This document shows positions 54,373-62,861 of a stretch of DNA of 64,000 nt, one piece after another. The stretch comes from Devosia sp. Lineage in GTDB: Bacteria > Pseudomonadota > Alphaproteobacteria > Rhizobiales > Devosiaceae. Where the stretch lies: assembly GCF_025809055.1 (NCBI RefSeq), contig NZ_CP075529.1, positions 1,736,001 to 1,800,000 on the forward strand. Reading direction: 5' to 3'. The first letter of the stretch is position 1. Every line of letters starts with the position of its first letter. The position numbers were made by a program, and so were the translations under genes. The notes under the pieces were generated by a model. It was not told the DNA's origin and did no database searches. It saw nothing but the letters and a program-made list of their open reading frames with translations.

Positions 54373-54389
54373 TTGGCACGGGCCTTGCT
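54373..54389 (+). promoter_or_regulatory. Sigma-54 (-24/-12) promoter of the TAXI-TRAP operon
   Basis: TTGGCACGGGCCTTGCT matches the RpoN consensus (TGGCAC-N5-TTGC). The GG at 54375-54376 and GC at 54387-54388 have the required 12-bp phasing, predicting a start near 54400, about 50 bp before the binding-protein ATG. Confidence 0.88.
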
Positions 54390-54449
54390 GATACTGTGCT
54401 GATCGCCACGAGGAGGTGGCGGCACTTTGCATGCAAGGGAGGAATAAGC

Positions 54450-55409
54450 ATGTCCTTTATCTCCACGCGCCATGTGGCGGGTCTGGCAGCCGGTATATCC
54501 ATGCTGGCGGGCGTCACGGTCCCGGCCCAGTCGCAGGAATTCATCAACATCCTCACCGGCGGTACGTCCGGCGTCTATTATCCGCTGGGCGTCGCGCTCT
54601 CGGAAATCTACGCCGAGGGTATCGACGGCGCCCGCACCCAGGTCCAGTCGACCAAGGCGTCGGTTGAAAACCTCAACCTGCTACAGCAGGGCAAGGGCGA
54701 ACTGGCCTTTGCGCTGGGTGACTCGGTCAAGGCCGGCTGGGATGGTGTCGAGGAAGCCGGTTTCCCCGGTCCCCTCACCGAGTTGCGCGCCATCGCCGCC
54801 ATCTACCCCAACTATGTGCAGATCGTCGCCAGCGGCGAGAGCGGCATCACCTCGCTCGAGGAACTCAAGGGCCGCACCATTTCGGTGGGCGCCCCGGCCT
54901 CGGGCACCGAGCTCAATGCCCGTGCCATCTTCGCCGCCGCCGGCATGAGCTATGACGACATGAGCAAGGTCGAGTTCCTGCCCTATGCGGAAAGCGCCGA
55001 GCTCATCAAGAACCGCCAGCTCGACTCCACTTTGCAGTCCTCCGGCCTCGGCGTCGCCTTCATCAAGGACCTCTCGGCCACCATGGACATTAATATCGTG
55101 GCCATTCCCGCCGAAGTGGTGGACAGCATCGGCGCGCCCTATGTGGCCTCGGTGATCCCCGCCGGCACCTATGACGGCCAGGACGCCGATGTCCCCACTG
55201 CCGCCATCGGCAATGTGCTGGTCAGCCATGCCGGCGTCAGCGACGAGACCGCCTATCAGATGACCAAGCTCATCTTCGAAAACCTCGAACGCCTCCAGGC
55301 TGCCCATGCGGCCGCCGGCGGCATCACGCTCGAAGGGGCGATCGATGGCCTGGCCATCCCGCTGCATCCGGGCGCCGAGCGCTACTACAAGGAAGCCGGG
55401 CTGCTTTAG
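54450..55409 (+). CDS. TAXI-type TRAP transporter substrate-binding protein
   Basis: 319 residues with a signal peptide (about 1-28, ending AQSQE). ILTGGTSGVYYPLGVALSEIY is the TAXI-family hallmark, followed by VQSTKASVENLNLLQQGKGELAFALGDS and VGAPASGTELNARAIF. It delivers an organic anion to the fused permease. GGGAGG precedes the ATG, and the sigma-54 promoter lies directly upstream, so expression should require the adjacent two-component system. Confidence 0.92.
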   Translation: MSFISTRHVAGLAAGISMLAGVTVPAQSQEFINILTGGTSGVYYPLGVALSEIYAEGIDGARTQVQSTKASVENLNLLQQGKGELAFALGDSVKAGWDGVEEAGFPGPLTELRAIAAIYPNYVQIVASGESGITSLEELKGRTISVGAPASGTELNARAIFAAAGMSYDDMSKVEFLPYAESAELIKNRQLDSTLQSSGLGVAFIKDLSATMDINIVAIPAEVVDSIGAPYVASVIPAGTYDGQDADVPTAAIGNVLVSHAGVSDETAYQMTKLIFENLERLQAAHAAAGGITLEGAIDGLAIPLHPGAERYYKEAGLL

Positions 55410-55513
55410 AGCGTTTTCAAGAAAAGTGGACACCACTTTTCTGGTTCGAAAACGTGACCATGCAACAACTTAGAGCCCTCGTTCTGATTCAATCAGAACG
55501 AGAAAGGCTCTAA
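55410..55513. repeat. Nested palindromic repeat between the TAXI binding-protein and permease genes
   Basis: First hairpin: AGAAAAGTGG (55420-55429) with CCACTTTTCT (55433-55442), enclosed by CGTTTTC (55412-55418) and GAAAACG (55448-55454). Second: CTCGTTCTGATT (55478-55489) with AATCAGAACGAG (55491-55502), enclosed by TTAGAGCC (55470-55477) and GGCTCTAA (55506-55513). All arms pair perfectly. It resembles the mosaic palindromic elements common in Hyphomicrobiales genomes. Confidence 0.85.
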
Positions 55514-55603
55514 TAGGCCCTGCATGAATCCAGCCAAGAACTGGATCGGTTGCCCGGGCCACGCGCCCGGGCAACACTAAGAATTGTCCTGGGGAGGATC
55601 ACG

Positions 55604-57709
55604 ATGAGCAATACGAGCGGCGCTGCGGCGCCGATGCATGATAGCGCCGAGGAGTCGGTCGAGGGCCTGCCGCCGGGCTTCGGCGTGGGCACCATGGGCA
55701 AGATCGCGTTTGGCATCGCCATCGTCTTCGCCCTGTTTCAGCTCTGGACCGCGGCCTACGGCACCTTGCCCAGCCAGGTCGTCCGCGCCATGCATGTCGG
55801 TTTCCTGCTTTTGCTCGGCTTCGGCCTCATCGGCAATCTTGTCGCCAAGACCCTGCCCGGCCGCGTCTTCTTCTGGACGCTGGGCCTGCTCGGCTTCGCC
55901 ACCGGCCTCTACAACTGGATTTTCTACGCCGACCTGCTCAAGCGCAGTTCCTTCCTCACCCAGCTCGATCTCGTCGTTGGCACCACCGCCATCGTTCTGA
56001 CCTTCGAGGCGGCGCGACGCTTGATGGGCCTGCCGCTGGCCATCATTGCCGGCATTTTCCTGGCCTATTGCTTCTTCGGCCAGTACATGCCCGGCCCCTT
56101 TATTCACCGCGGCTACGATTTCGAGCAGATCGTCGAGCATTTCGGCTTCGGCACCGAGGGCATCTATGGCACGCCCATCTATGTTTCCTCGGCCTATATC
56201 TTCATCTTCGTGGTCTTCGCCGCCTTCCTCGAGCGCGCCGGCATGATCCGCCTGTTCAATGACTTTGCCCTGGGCCTGGTCGGCGGCTGGCGCGGCGGCC
56301 CGGCCCAGGTCTGCACCCTGTCCTCGGCGCTCATGGGCACGATTTCCGGCTCCGGCGTCGCCAATGTCGTGGCCAGCGGCCAGTTCACCATTCCGCTGAT
56401 GAAAAAGTTCGGCTTCCGCTCCGCCTTTGCCGGCGGTGTGGAGGCAACCTCATCCATGGGTGGCCAGATCATGCCGCCGATCATGGGCGCGGTGGCCTTC
56501 ATCATGGCCGAAACGCTGGACGTGCCCTATAGCGCCATCGTCCTGGCCGCGCTCATTCCCGCCGCGCTCTACTTCGCCACCTGCTTCTGGGTCGTGCATC
56601 TGGAATCCGGCAAGGCGGGCCTGCGCGGCATGAACAAGGCCGAATTGCCCAATCCCTGGCACGCCGTGCGCGATCACTGGCCGCTGGTCCTGCCCCTGGC
56701 CGCGCTCGTCTATCTGCTCTTTGCCGGCTATACGCCCATCTTTGCCGGCACCATGGGTCTGGCTCTGGTCGTCGTGCTCATCCTGGGCACGCCCCTGGCC
56801 GCTGCCATCGGCCCGCGCGCGTTCCGCTATGCCTTCTGGGTCGCGCTTGGCCTCGCCTCCGCCGCCTTCCTGCGCTACGGCGTCAACCTGCTCTTCATCG
56901 TCATCGGCGCGCTGGTTCTCGCCTGCGTCTTCGTCAAAGGCGGCAAGGAAACCCTGCTCATCGTCCGGGATTCGCTGGCCGAAGGCGCCCGCAATGCCCT
57001 GCCCGTGGGCATCGCCTGCGCCATTGTCGGCATCGTCATCGGCACGCTGACCCTCACCGGCATTGCCTCGACCTTCATCGGCGCCATCATCGCCATCGGC
57101 GAGAGCAATCTCTTCCTCTCGCTGGTCCTGACCATGCTGACCTGCCTTGTGCTGGGCATGGGCATTCCAACCATTCCGAACTACATCATCACCTCCTCGC
57201 TTGCCGGTCCGGCCCTGCTCGAACTGGGCGTGCCGCTGCTCGTCAGCCACATGTTCGTGTTCTATTTCGGTATCATGGCCGATCTGACCCCGCCCGTGGC
57301 CCTGGCCTGTTTCGCCGCCGCGCCCATGGCCAAGACCTCGGGCCTGAAGATTTCAATCCAGGCCACAAAACTCGCGGCCGCCGGGTTCATCGTGCCCTTC
57401 ATGGCGGTCTATACGCCCTCCCTGATGCTGCAGGATGGTGGCGCCATCGCCGCCCAGTTCGGCTATCCGGTGGAGGTGATCTACATCGTCCTCAAGACGG
57501 TCCTGGCCATTGCCCTGTGGGGCGTTGCCGTTGTCGGCTTTCTCGTGCGGCCCGCCCATATGGTCGAGCGCATCGCCGCCTTCCTCGTCGGTGGCCTGCT
57601 CATGCTGGCCCTACCCTGGACCGACGAGCTCGGCTTTGCCCTTGCGGTCCTCCTGATCGGCCAGCATTGGTGGCGCGCCCGCCAGGCCCCGGCCGGGGCC
57701 CTCTCCTGA
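55604..57709 (+). CDS. TRAP transporter permease, fused small and large subunits (TAXI type)
   Basis: 701 residues from the ATG at 55604 (GGGGAGG upstream). The first four membrane segments correspond to DctQ, followed by the 12-segment DctM part with GTISGSGVANVVASGQFTIPLMKKFGFRSAFAGGVEATSSMGGQIMPPIMGAVAF and LGMGIPTIPNYIITSSLAGPALLELGVPLLVSHMFVFYFGIMADLTPPVALACFAAAPMAK, the TRAP_fused signature. It works with the TAXI receptor encoded upstream. Confidence 0.93.
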   Translation: MSNTSGAAAPMHDSAEESVEGLPPGFGVGTMGKIAFGIAIVFALFQLWTAAYGTLPSQVVRAMHVGFLLLLGFGLIGNLVAKTLPGRVFFWTLGLLGFATGLYNWIFYADLLKRSSFLTQLDLVVGTTAIVLTFEAARRLMGLPLAIIAGIFLAYCFFGQYMPGPFIHRGYDFEQIVEHFGFGTEGIYGTPIYVSSAYIFIFVVFAAFLERAGMIRLFNDFALGLVGGWRGGPAQVCTLSSALMGTISGSGVANVVASGQFTIPLMKKFGFRSAFAGGVEATSSMGGQIMPPIMGAVAFIMAETLDVPYSAIVLAALIPAALYFATCFWVVHLESGKAGLRGMNKAELPNPWHAVRDHWPLVLPLAALVYLLFAGYTPIFAGTMGLALVVVLILGTPLAAAIGPRAFRYAFWVALGLASAAFLRYGVNLLFIVIGALVLACVFVKGGKETLLIVRDSLAEGARNALPVGIACAIVGIVIGTLTLTGIASTFIGAIIAIGESNLFLSLVLTMLTCLVLGMGIPTIPNYIITSSLAGPALLELGVPLLVSHMFVFYFGIMADLTPPVALACFAAAPMAKTSGLKISIQATKLAAAGFIVPFMAVYTPSLMLQDGGAIAAQFGYPVEVIYIVLKTVLAIALWGVAVVGFLVRPAHMVERIAAFLVGGLLMLALPWTDELGFALAVLLIGQHWWRARQAPAGALS

Positions 57710-58080
57710 TGCTCTGCATCGCCAGCGCGGGGGCGGTCACTGCCCTCGCCGTCTCCAGTTTCACCCTGAGCTGGAGCCATTCGGTCGAACACACACGCTG
57801 GCAGGAAAGCTGGCGCGTCGGCGATGACCGGCTCGAGATCGTCGAGGCAATGGTGGAAGGGCCCGGCGCCGGCATGGAGGCGCCCGAAGGCGCGATCTGG
57901 TCCGAGGATGGCTGGCGCTATACCCCAACCGTGCCGCCCCTGCGCGAAGTGCGCCTGGCCGCATCCGGCATGACCGATGGCGGCTGGACCCTGTGCGCAG
58001 ACGACACCTGCCAGGTGCTCGGCGCGGAAGCCGGCACCGAAATCGTCCTCACCGCGGCGGCAACCTGCCCTGAACCCTGA
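57709..58080 (+). CDS. DUF1850 protein of the TAXI-TRAP operon
   Basis: 123 residues, TGATG overlap with the permease. It has an N-terminal hydrophobic stretch (signal or anchor), then FTLSWSHSVEHTRWQESWRVGDDRLEIVEAMVEGPGAGMEAPEGAIW, the DUF1850 core. Two late cysteines (LCADDTC) may form a disulfide. This small family accompanies TAXI permeases; its job is unknown, possibly an accessory of the transporter. Confidence 0.8.
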   Translation: MLCIASAGAVTALAVSSFTLSWSHSVEHTRWQESWRVGDDRLEIVEAMVEGPGAGMEAPEGAIWSEDGWRYTPTVPPLREVRLAASGMTDGGWTLCADDTCQVLGAEAGTEIVLTAAATCPEP

Positions 58081-58146
58081 TGGCCACGGCGGCAACCCGG
58101 CTCCATCGCCCCCTTGCGCCAGGGAACAACCCAATCCACTCTCTTC

Positions 58147-58214
58147 ACCTCCCCCTTGAAGGGGGAGGTAGCGTCGCTCGGCCCAACGGGCCGTAGCAAA
58201 GCTGGGAGGGGGTG
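58147..58214. repeat. REP-like repeat, fullest copy (hairpin plus tail)
   Basis: ACCTCCCCCTT (58147-58157) pairs with AAGGGGGAGGT (58159-58169), followed by TAGCGTCGCTCGGCCC, GGGCCGTAGCA and GGGAGGGGGTG. The tail is nearly the same as at 26502-26546. It lies in the 420-bp gap after the DUF1850 gene; apart from this and the next repeat I see nothing in 58081-58500. Confidence 0.75.
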
Positions 58215-58340
58215 CTTCTGGCCTCCGGGATCGCGCAGAAGGCAAGAGCCCCAAGTCCGCGAGGGGCGCGACGACAACCGCGTCCAAACCATTTCAGGAG
58301 AACCTTTAGACCACTTCACGATAGGACTGAAACGCCGGAG

Positions 58341-58468
58341 CCCTTCCCTTCTCCCCTGAGGGGAGAAGGTGGCGCGAAGCGCCGGATGAGGGGTTCAGAC
58401 TTGTGTTTCTGCTGATGGGCATTCACCCCTCACCCCATCCCGCTCCCCTGAGGGGAGAGGGGGCGATG
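58341..58468. repeat. Dispersed intergenic repeat, copy 2
   Basis: Same family as 24098-24248, sharing GGCGCGAAGCGCCGGATGAG and the flanking blocks CTTCTCCCCTGAGGG and CACCCCTCACCCC, but without the nested 20-bp palindrome of copy 1. It lies between the convergent DUF1850 and ABC ATPase genes. Confidence 0.8.
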
Positions 58469-58500
58469 AAGTCGGTGGTTCAGTTCAAGGGTGAAAACTG

Positions 58501-59592
58501 CTAACCATCCGTGGCGAGCGAACGCGCCACCCCTTCCCCGTCAAAAACGATCCCCGCCTCCGCCCCGAACGACAGCGTAATGCTCTGTCCCACTGCCGGA
58601 TTGTGGTCCCCGTCGAGCACGGCGAGCCATGAGGCGCCCGAGGGCAGGCCGACATTGACGATGGTTTCGTTGCCCAGCCGCTCGACCAGCAGCACCTTGC
58701 CCACAATGCTGCCCGAGCTGTCCTGCACCAGTTCATGCGGCCGGATGCCCAGGGTCACGCTGTCGCCCACCGCGATGCCACTTGTGTCCGCCGGCAGGGT
58801 CAGCGGCGCAATATCCTTGCTGGCAACCGTCAGGCTGTCCTCGCCCACCTTTTCGACCCGTACCGCGACGAAATTCATCTTCGGCGAGCCGATGAAACCG
58901 GCAACGAACAGATTGGCCGGTCGCTGGTAGAGTTCGATCGGGCTGCCCACCTGCTGCACCACACCGGCATTGAGCACCACGATCTTGTCGGCCAGCGTCA
59001 TGGCCTCGACCTGGTCGTGGGTCACATAGATCATGGTCGCACCCAGGTCCTGGTGCAGCTTGCTCAGTTCCATCCGCATGTCCACGCGCAGCGCGGCATC
59101 GAGGTTGGAAAGCGGCTCGTCGAACAGGAACACTTCCGGCTTGCGCACGATGGCCCTGCCAATGGCCACGCGCTGGCGCTGCCCGCCCGACAGTTGGCTC
59201 GGCTTGCGCTCGAGCAGGTGTTCCATCTGCAGGATGCGCGCCGCCTCGCGGATTTTTTGGTCGCGCACATCCTTTGGCGTCCGCGCCAGCTTCAGACCGA
59301 AGCCGACATTGTCGTAAACGCTCATATGCGGATAGAGCGCATAGTTCTGGAACACCATGGCAATGCCCCGGTCGCGCGGCTCGACCGCATTGACCACCCG
59401 GTCGCCGATCTTGAGTTCGCCCCCGGTAATGTCCTCGAGCCCCGCGATCATCCGCAACAGGGTGGATTTGCCGCAACCCGAGGGGCCGACGAACACCACG
59501 AATTCCCCGTGCTCGATGCTGAGGTCCACGCCCTTGATGACCGGCACATCGCCATAGCTCTTGTGCAGTCCGTTGAGTTCAAGTCCGGCCAT
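58501..59592 (-). CDS. Carbohydrate ABC transporter ATP-binding protein (MsmK/UgpC type)
   Basis: 363 residues. Walker A is GPSGCGKST, then MVFQNYALYPHMSVYDNVGFGLKL, signature LSGGQRQRVAIGRAIVRKP, Walker B VFLFDEPLSNLDAALR and THDQVEAMTLADKIVVL. A C-terminal TOBE domain ends the protein. It is the typical ATPase of CUT1 sugar importers. Four bases separate it from the permease. It is the last gene of the transporter operon on the minus strand. Confidence 0.92.
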   Translation of the reverse strand: MAGLELNGLHKSYGDVPVIKGVDLSIEHGEFVVFVGPSGCGKSTLLRMIAGLEDITGGELKIGDRVVNAVEPRDRGIAMVFQNYALYPHMSVYDNVGFGLKLARTPKDVRDQKIREAARILQMEHLLERKPSQLSGGQRQRVAIGRAIVRKPEVFLFDEPLSNLDAALRVDMRMELSKLHQDLGATMIYVTHDQVEAMTLADKIVVLNAGVVQQVGSPIELYQRPANLFVAGFIGSPKMNFVAVRVEKVGEDSLTVASKDIAPLTLPADTSGIAVGDSVTLGIRPHELVQDSSGSIVGKVLLVERLGNETIVNVGLPSGASWLAVLDGDHNPAVGQSITLSFGAEAGIVFDGEGVARSLATDG

Positions 59593-59596
59593 GTGG

Positions 59597-60424
59597 TTAC
59601 CCCTTGACGGCGCCCGCGGTCATCCCGGCCACGATCTGTCGGTTGAAGAACAGGAACACGATCAGCGGCGGAATGGTGATGAGCAGGATATTGGTGAAGA
59701 GCAGGTTGTAGGCGGTGTTGAACTGGCTCTGGAAATTGTAGAGCGTCAGCTGCACCGTCGCATTGGCATTGCCCGGCAGGTAGTAGAGCGGGTTGGTGAA
59801 GTCGTTGAAGATGCCGACCGACTGCACCACGATATTGGTGACCGTCACCGGCCAGAGCAGCGGCAGGATGATCCGGAAGAACACATCCAGCGGCCGTGCC
59901 CCGTCGATGATCGCCGCCTCGTCCAGCTCGCGCGGAATGGTGGCGATGAAGGCGCGATAGAGAATGATCGAAAAGGGCAGGTTATAGGCCACCTCGATCA
60001 GGATCATGCCATGCAGCGTCCCGAAGAGTTTGAGCCCCTGCAGCAGCCAGATCGTCGGCACCACCGCCGGCGGGATCATGAGGCCGGCAAGGATGAGAAA
60101 TTCGATCAACCCGTTCCACCGCGTCTTGCGCCGCGCCAGCACGTAACCGACCATGGCCGCGAAGATCACCAGGAGCGTCACGCTGGCCACCGTGATGATG
60201 GTGGAGTTGACGAAGGCGGTGATCATCATCCAGTTGCGGGTTTTGACCACCTCCAGAACATTGTCGAAGAGGTGGAAGCCTTCGGGCCACGAGAAATCGC
60301 GCAGGGCCGATTGCTGGCGGTCCTTGAACGCCATCATCACGATGAAAATGAACGGGATGACGAAGACCACGAATGTGGCGGCGATGGCGGCCACGCCGCC
60401 GATGAGCGAAGCGCGCGGTTTCAT
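59597..60424 (-). CDS. Carbohydrate ABC transporter permease (MalG type)
   Basis: 275 residues from the ATG at 60424 (ATGA overlap with the upstream permease). Six membrane segments; the EAA loop is IPRELDEAAIIDGARPLDVFFRIILPLLWP. It forms the channel with the MalF-type subunit. A longer reading up to 60805 lies inside the other permease gene and is rejected. Confidence 0.92.
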   Translation of the reverse strand: MKPRASLIGGVAAIAATFVVFVIPFIFIVMMAFKDRQQSALRDFSWPEGFHLFDNVLEVVKTRNWMMITAFVNSTIITVASVTLLVIFAAMVGYVLARRKTRWNGLIEFLILAGLMIPPAVVPTIWLLQGLKLFGTLHGMILIEVAYNLPFSIILYRAFIATIPRELDEAAIIDGARPLDVFFRIILPLLWPVTVTNIVVQSVGIFNDFTNPLYYLPGNANATVQLTLYNFQSQFNTAYNLLFTNILLITIPPLIVFLFFNRQIVAGMTAGAVKG

Positions 60425-61332
60425 TCGTGACCCTGCTTGCGGTTGAGCACCATGGTCAGCGGCACGACCAGCACCGCGATGAGCACGAACAGCACCACAT
60501 TGCCCGCCGTCGACAGCCCGTAGAACCCGGCCTGATACTGCTTGTAGATCACCGAGGCGACCGTGTCGGAGGCAAAGCCCGGCCCACCTCGTGTCATCGC
60601 CCAGATGAGATCGAAGGTGCGCAACCCGCCGATAAAGCTGAGGGTGATCACCGTCGCCGTCGCCGGCCGCATCAGCGGCAGCGTCACGTACCAGAAGTTC
60701 TGCCACTTGGTGGCGCCGTCGATGCGCGCGGCCTCGAAATAGTCCTTGGGAATGGCGACCACCCCGGCAATATAGATGACCGTGGCCAGGCCCACGCCCT
60801 TCCACACATCCACCAGCGCCACCGAATAGAGCGCGAGCTTGGGGTCGACCAGCCAGCCCGGCCCGGCAATGCCGATCATGGCCAGGCCCTGGTTGATCAT
60901 GCCCTGGGTGGGATGCATCAGCACCGTAAAGGTGATGCCCACGCCCACCGTCGAGACCAGCACCGGAAAGAAGATCACCGACCGCAGATAGCCGCGCGCC
61001 ACGATCTGGCTGGTCAACAACAGCGCCAGCGCCATGCCGATCACCACCTTCAGGCCCGAGGTCACCACCGCATAGATGACGGTATTGACCAGCCCCTGGA
61101 TCAGGAATGGCTCGCGGAAGAACTGCGCGAAATTCTCAAGCCCGATGAACACGCTGTCGAACAGCGTCCAGCGCGTCAGGCTGAAATAGAGCGAGGCAAA
61201 GGTCGGCGCCAGGAACAGCACCGAATAGATGATGGCCGCCGGCAGGAAGAACCAGCCCGAATAGGGCGACCGGCGCTTGCGGGGTTGGGCAGCTATTGCC
61301 CCTCTTCCGGTACTGGCAGCCATTGCCGTCAT
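60421..61332 (-). CDS. Carbohydrate ABC transporter permease (MalF type)
   Basis: 303 residues; ATG at 61332 with GGAG upstream, a second ATG at 61323. Six membrane segments beginning SGWFFLPAAIIYSVLFLAPTFASLYFSLTRWTLF; the EAA loop is IPKDYFEAARIDGATKWQNFWYVTLPLMRP. A large palindromic repeat separates it from the binding-protein gene upstream. Confidence 0.92.
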   Translation of the reverse strand: MTAMAASTGRGAIAAQPRKRRSPYSGWFFLPAAIIYSVLFLAPTFASLYFSLTRWTLFDSVFIGLENFAQFFREPFLIQGLVNTVIYAVVTSGLKVVIGMALALLLTSQIVARGYLRSVIFFPVLVSTVGVGITFTVLMHPTQGMINQGLAMIGIAGPGWLVDPKLALYSVALVDVWKGVGLATVIYIAGVVAIPKDYFEAARIDGATKWQNFWYVTLPLMRPATATVITLSFIGGLRTFDLIWAMTRGGPGFASDTVASVIYKQYQAGFYGLSTAGNVVLFVLIAVLVVPLTMVLNRKQGHE

Positions 61333-61362
61333 CTGTTTCGCGCTCCAAAGGCGTCGTTGTCG

Positions 61363-61494
61363 CCTCCCTCCCCCTTGTGGGGAGGGAATGAGGGTGGGGG
61401 TGGCCTAGGGCGCTATGCCAACGGCAACCCCCACCCCAGCTTTGCCAAGGCCTTCGGCCTGGCGCCGCTACCCTCCCCACAAGGGGGAGGGAGG
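61363..61494. repeat. 132-bp palindromic element between sugar-binding-protein and permease genes
   Basis: Perfect 24-bp inverted arms at 61363-61386 and 61471-61494, plus inner arms (GGGTGGGGGT near 61392 and ACCCCCACCC near 61427). The right part, read in reverse, has the block order of the REP-like copies at 58147 and 26502. In RNA it would form a very stable hairpin just downstream of the binding-protein coding region. It looks like two facing copies of the same element. Confidence 0.85.
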
Positions 61495-61522
61495 GCTGGA
61501 GCCGAAGGCCCCGTGCCGGAGC

Positions 61523-62812
61523 CTACCAGCCGGCAAGACCAAGCTGCTGGGCCTGCTTGCGCACGTCCTCGTCGTAGAGCGCAGCGCCGCTGGCGGCATC
61601 GCGGATACCCGAGCCGACTTCCACGGTGATCTGCTCCAGCGCCGGCCCCTTGACGGGCGACAGGAATTCGAGCGCCGGGCCGTTCTGTCCGCCTGCCTCG
61701 AAATAGGGCAGCATGTCGGCCACGGCCGGCGGCACGTCGGCAGGCAGTTCACATCCCGCCACCATGTAGGGACCGGTCGCGCCCACCGCCTCGTTGCGGA
61801 TATCGCAGCCTTCGGGGCTGGCGACGAAGCCGACGAAGTCCTTGGCCAGGTCCGGGCTGGCGGTGGATTTGGCCACATAGATCGAATCCGGCATCCAGGT
61901 GGTCAGCCCGTTGCTGTCGGCGCTGTCGCCCGGCTGGGCGAAAAAGCCGACATCCTGGATATGGTCGGGAACCGTTTCGGCGATGGCGCCGATGCCGAAG
62001 GTCAGCATCGGGTAATGCGCGCCCTCGCCGGTGGCCACCATGCGGATGCCGTCGGGATAGGTCGCGGCGCCGAAATCGGCATTGAGATAGCCGCCTTCGA
62101 AGACTTCCTGCAGCTTCTCGAAGCCGCGCAGCGCCGCCGGCGTCGTGGCGAACTTGGCCTCGTTGGCGGTGTACTTCTCGGCAAAGTCCGGCACTTCGGC
62201 CATGACATTGTAGAAATCGGCCAGGACGAACAACTGGCTCGACCAGGTGTCGGCATAGGTCTGGATCACGGCCGTCTTGCCCGCGGCCTTGATCGCCTCG
62301 TTATTGGCCATGAACTCGTCCCAGGTCTTGGGAATGTCCAGCCCGAGTTCTTCATAGATCGGGATATTGTAGAGAATGCCGCCGCCCATGGCCGGTGCGA
62401 AAGGCGCGCCATAGACGTCGCCTCCGGCCGAAACCACCAGCTTGAAGCTGTCCTGCACATTGGCCTGGAAAGGCTCGTCGGTCAGCGGCAGCAGGTTCTG
62501 CACCGGGTTGATCGCCTGGAACAGCGAACCGGAATTGTAGAAAAACACGTCCGCCATCGCCCCGGTGGCCAGGCGCGTCTTGACGATATTGTCGCCTTCC
62601 CCGCCACCCGGACGCACTTCGATATCGATGGTGACATCGGGGTTCTTGGCGGTATAGGCGGCCACCCAGGCCTCGGCCACTGCCACCGATTGCGGGCCAT
62701 TGTCGATCAGGAACGACAGATAGCCGGATTGCTGTGCATTGACGGCACTGGCCGTCAGCAACAGTCCCAGCGTGCTGGCGCCCATCAGGGCAGTCAGTTT
62801 GGTCTTGGTCAT
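61523..62812 (-). CDS. Carbohydrate ABC transporter substrate-binding protein (SBP_bac_1)
   Basis: 429 residues from the ATG at 62812 (GGGAGGAAGACC upstream). Signal peptide about 1-26 (AVNAQ). Family features: AYTAKNPDVTIDIEVRPGGGEGDNIVKTRLATGAMADVFFYNSGSLFQAI and GILYNIPIYEELGLDIPKTWDEFMAN. Together with the downstream permeases and ATPase it forms a CUT1 importer. The alpha-L-rhamnosidase gene just upstream suggests rhamnose-containing oligosaccharides as ligands. Confidence 0.9.
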   Translation of the reverse strand: MTKTKLTALMGASTLGLLLTASAVNAQQSGYLSFLIDNGPQSVAVAEAWVAAYTAKNPDVTIDIEVRPGGGEGDNIVKTRLATGAMADVFFYNSGSLFQAINPVQNLLPLTDEPFQANVQDSFKLVVSAGGDVYGAPFAPAMGGGILYNIPIYEELGLDIPKTWDEFMANNEAIKAAGKTAVIQTYADTWSSQLFVLADFYNVMAEVPDFAEKYTANEAKFATTPAALRGFEKLQEVFEGGYLNADFGAATYPDGIRMVATGEGAHYPMLTFGIGAIAETVPDHIQDVGFFAQPGDSADSNGLTTWMPDSIYVAKSTASPDLAKDFVGFVASPEGCDIRNEAVGATGPYMVAGCELPADVPPAVADMLPYFEAGGQNGPALEFLSPVKGPALEQITVEVGSGIRDAASGAALYDEDVRKQAQQLGLAGW

Positions 62813-62861
62813 GGTCTTCCTCCCATTCACCCGCATTGGCGGGATTTTCTGAATTCTGCCT

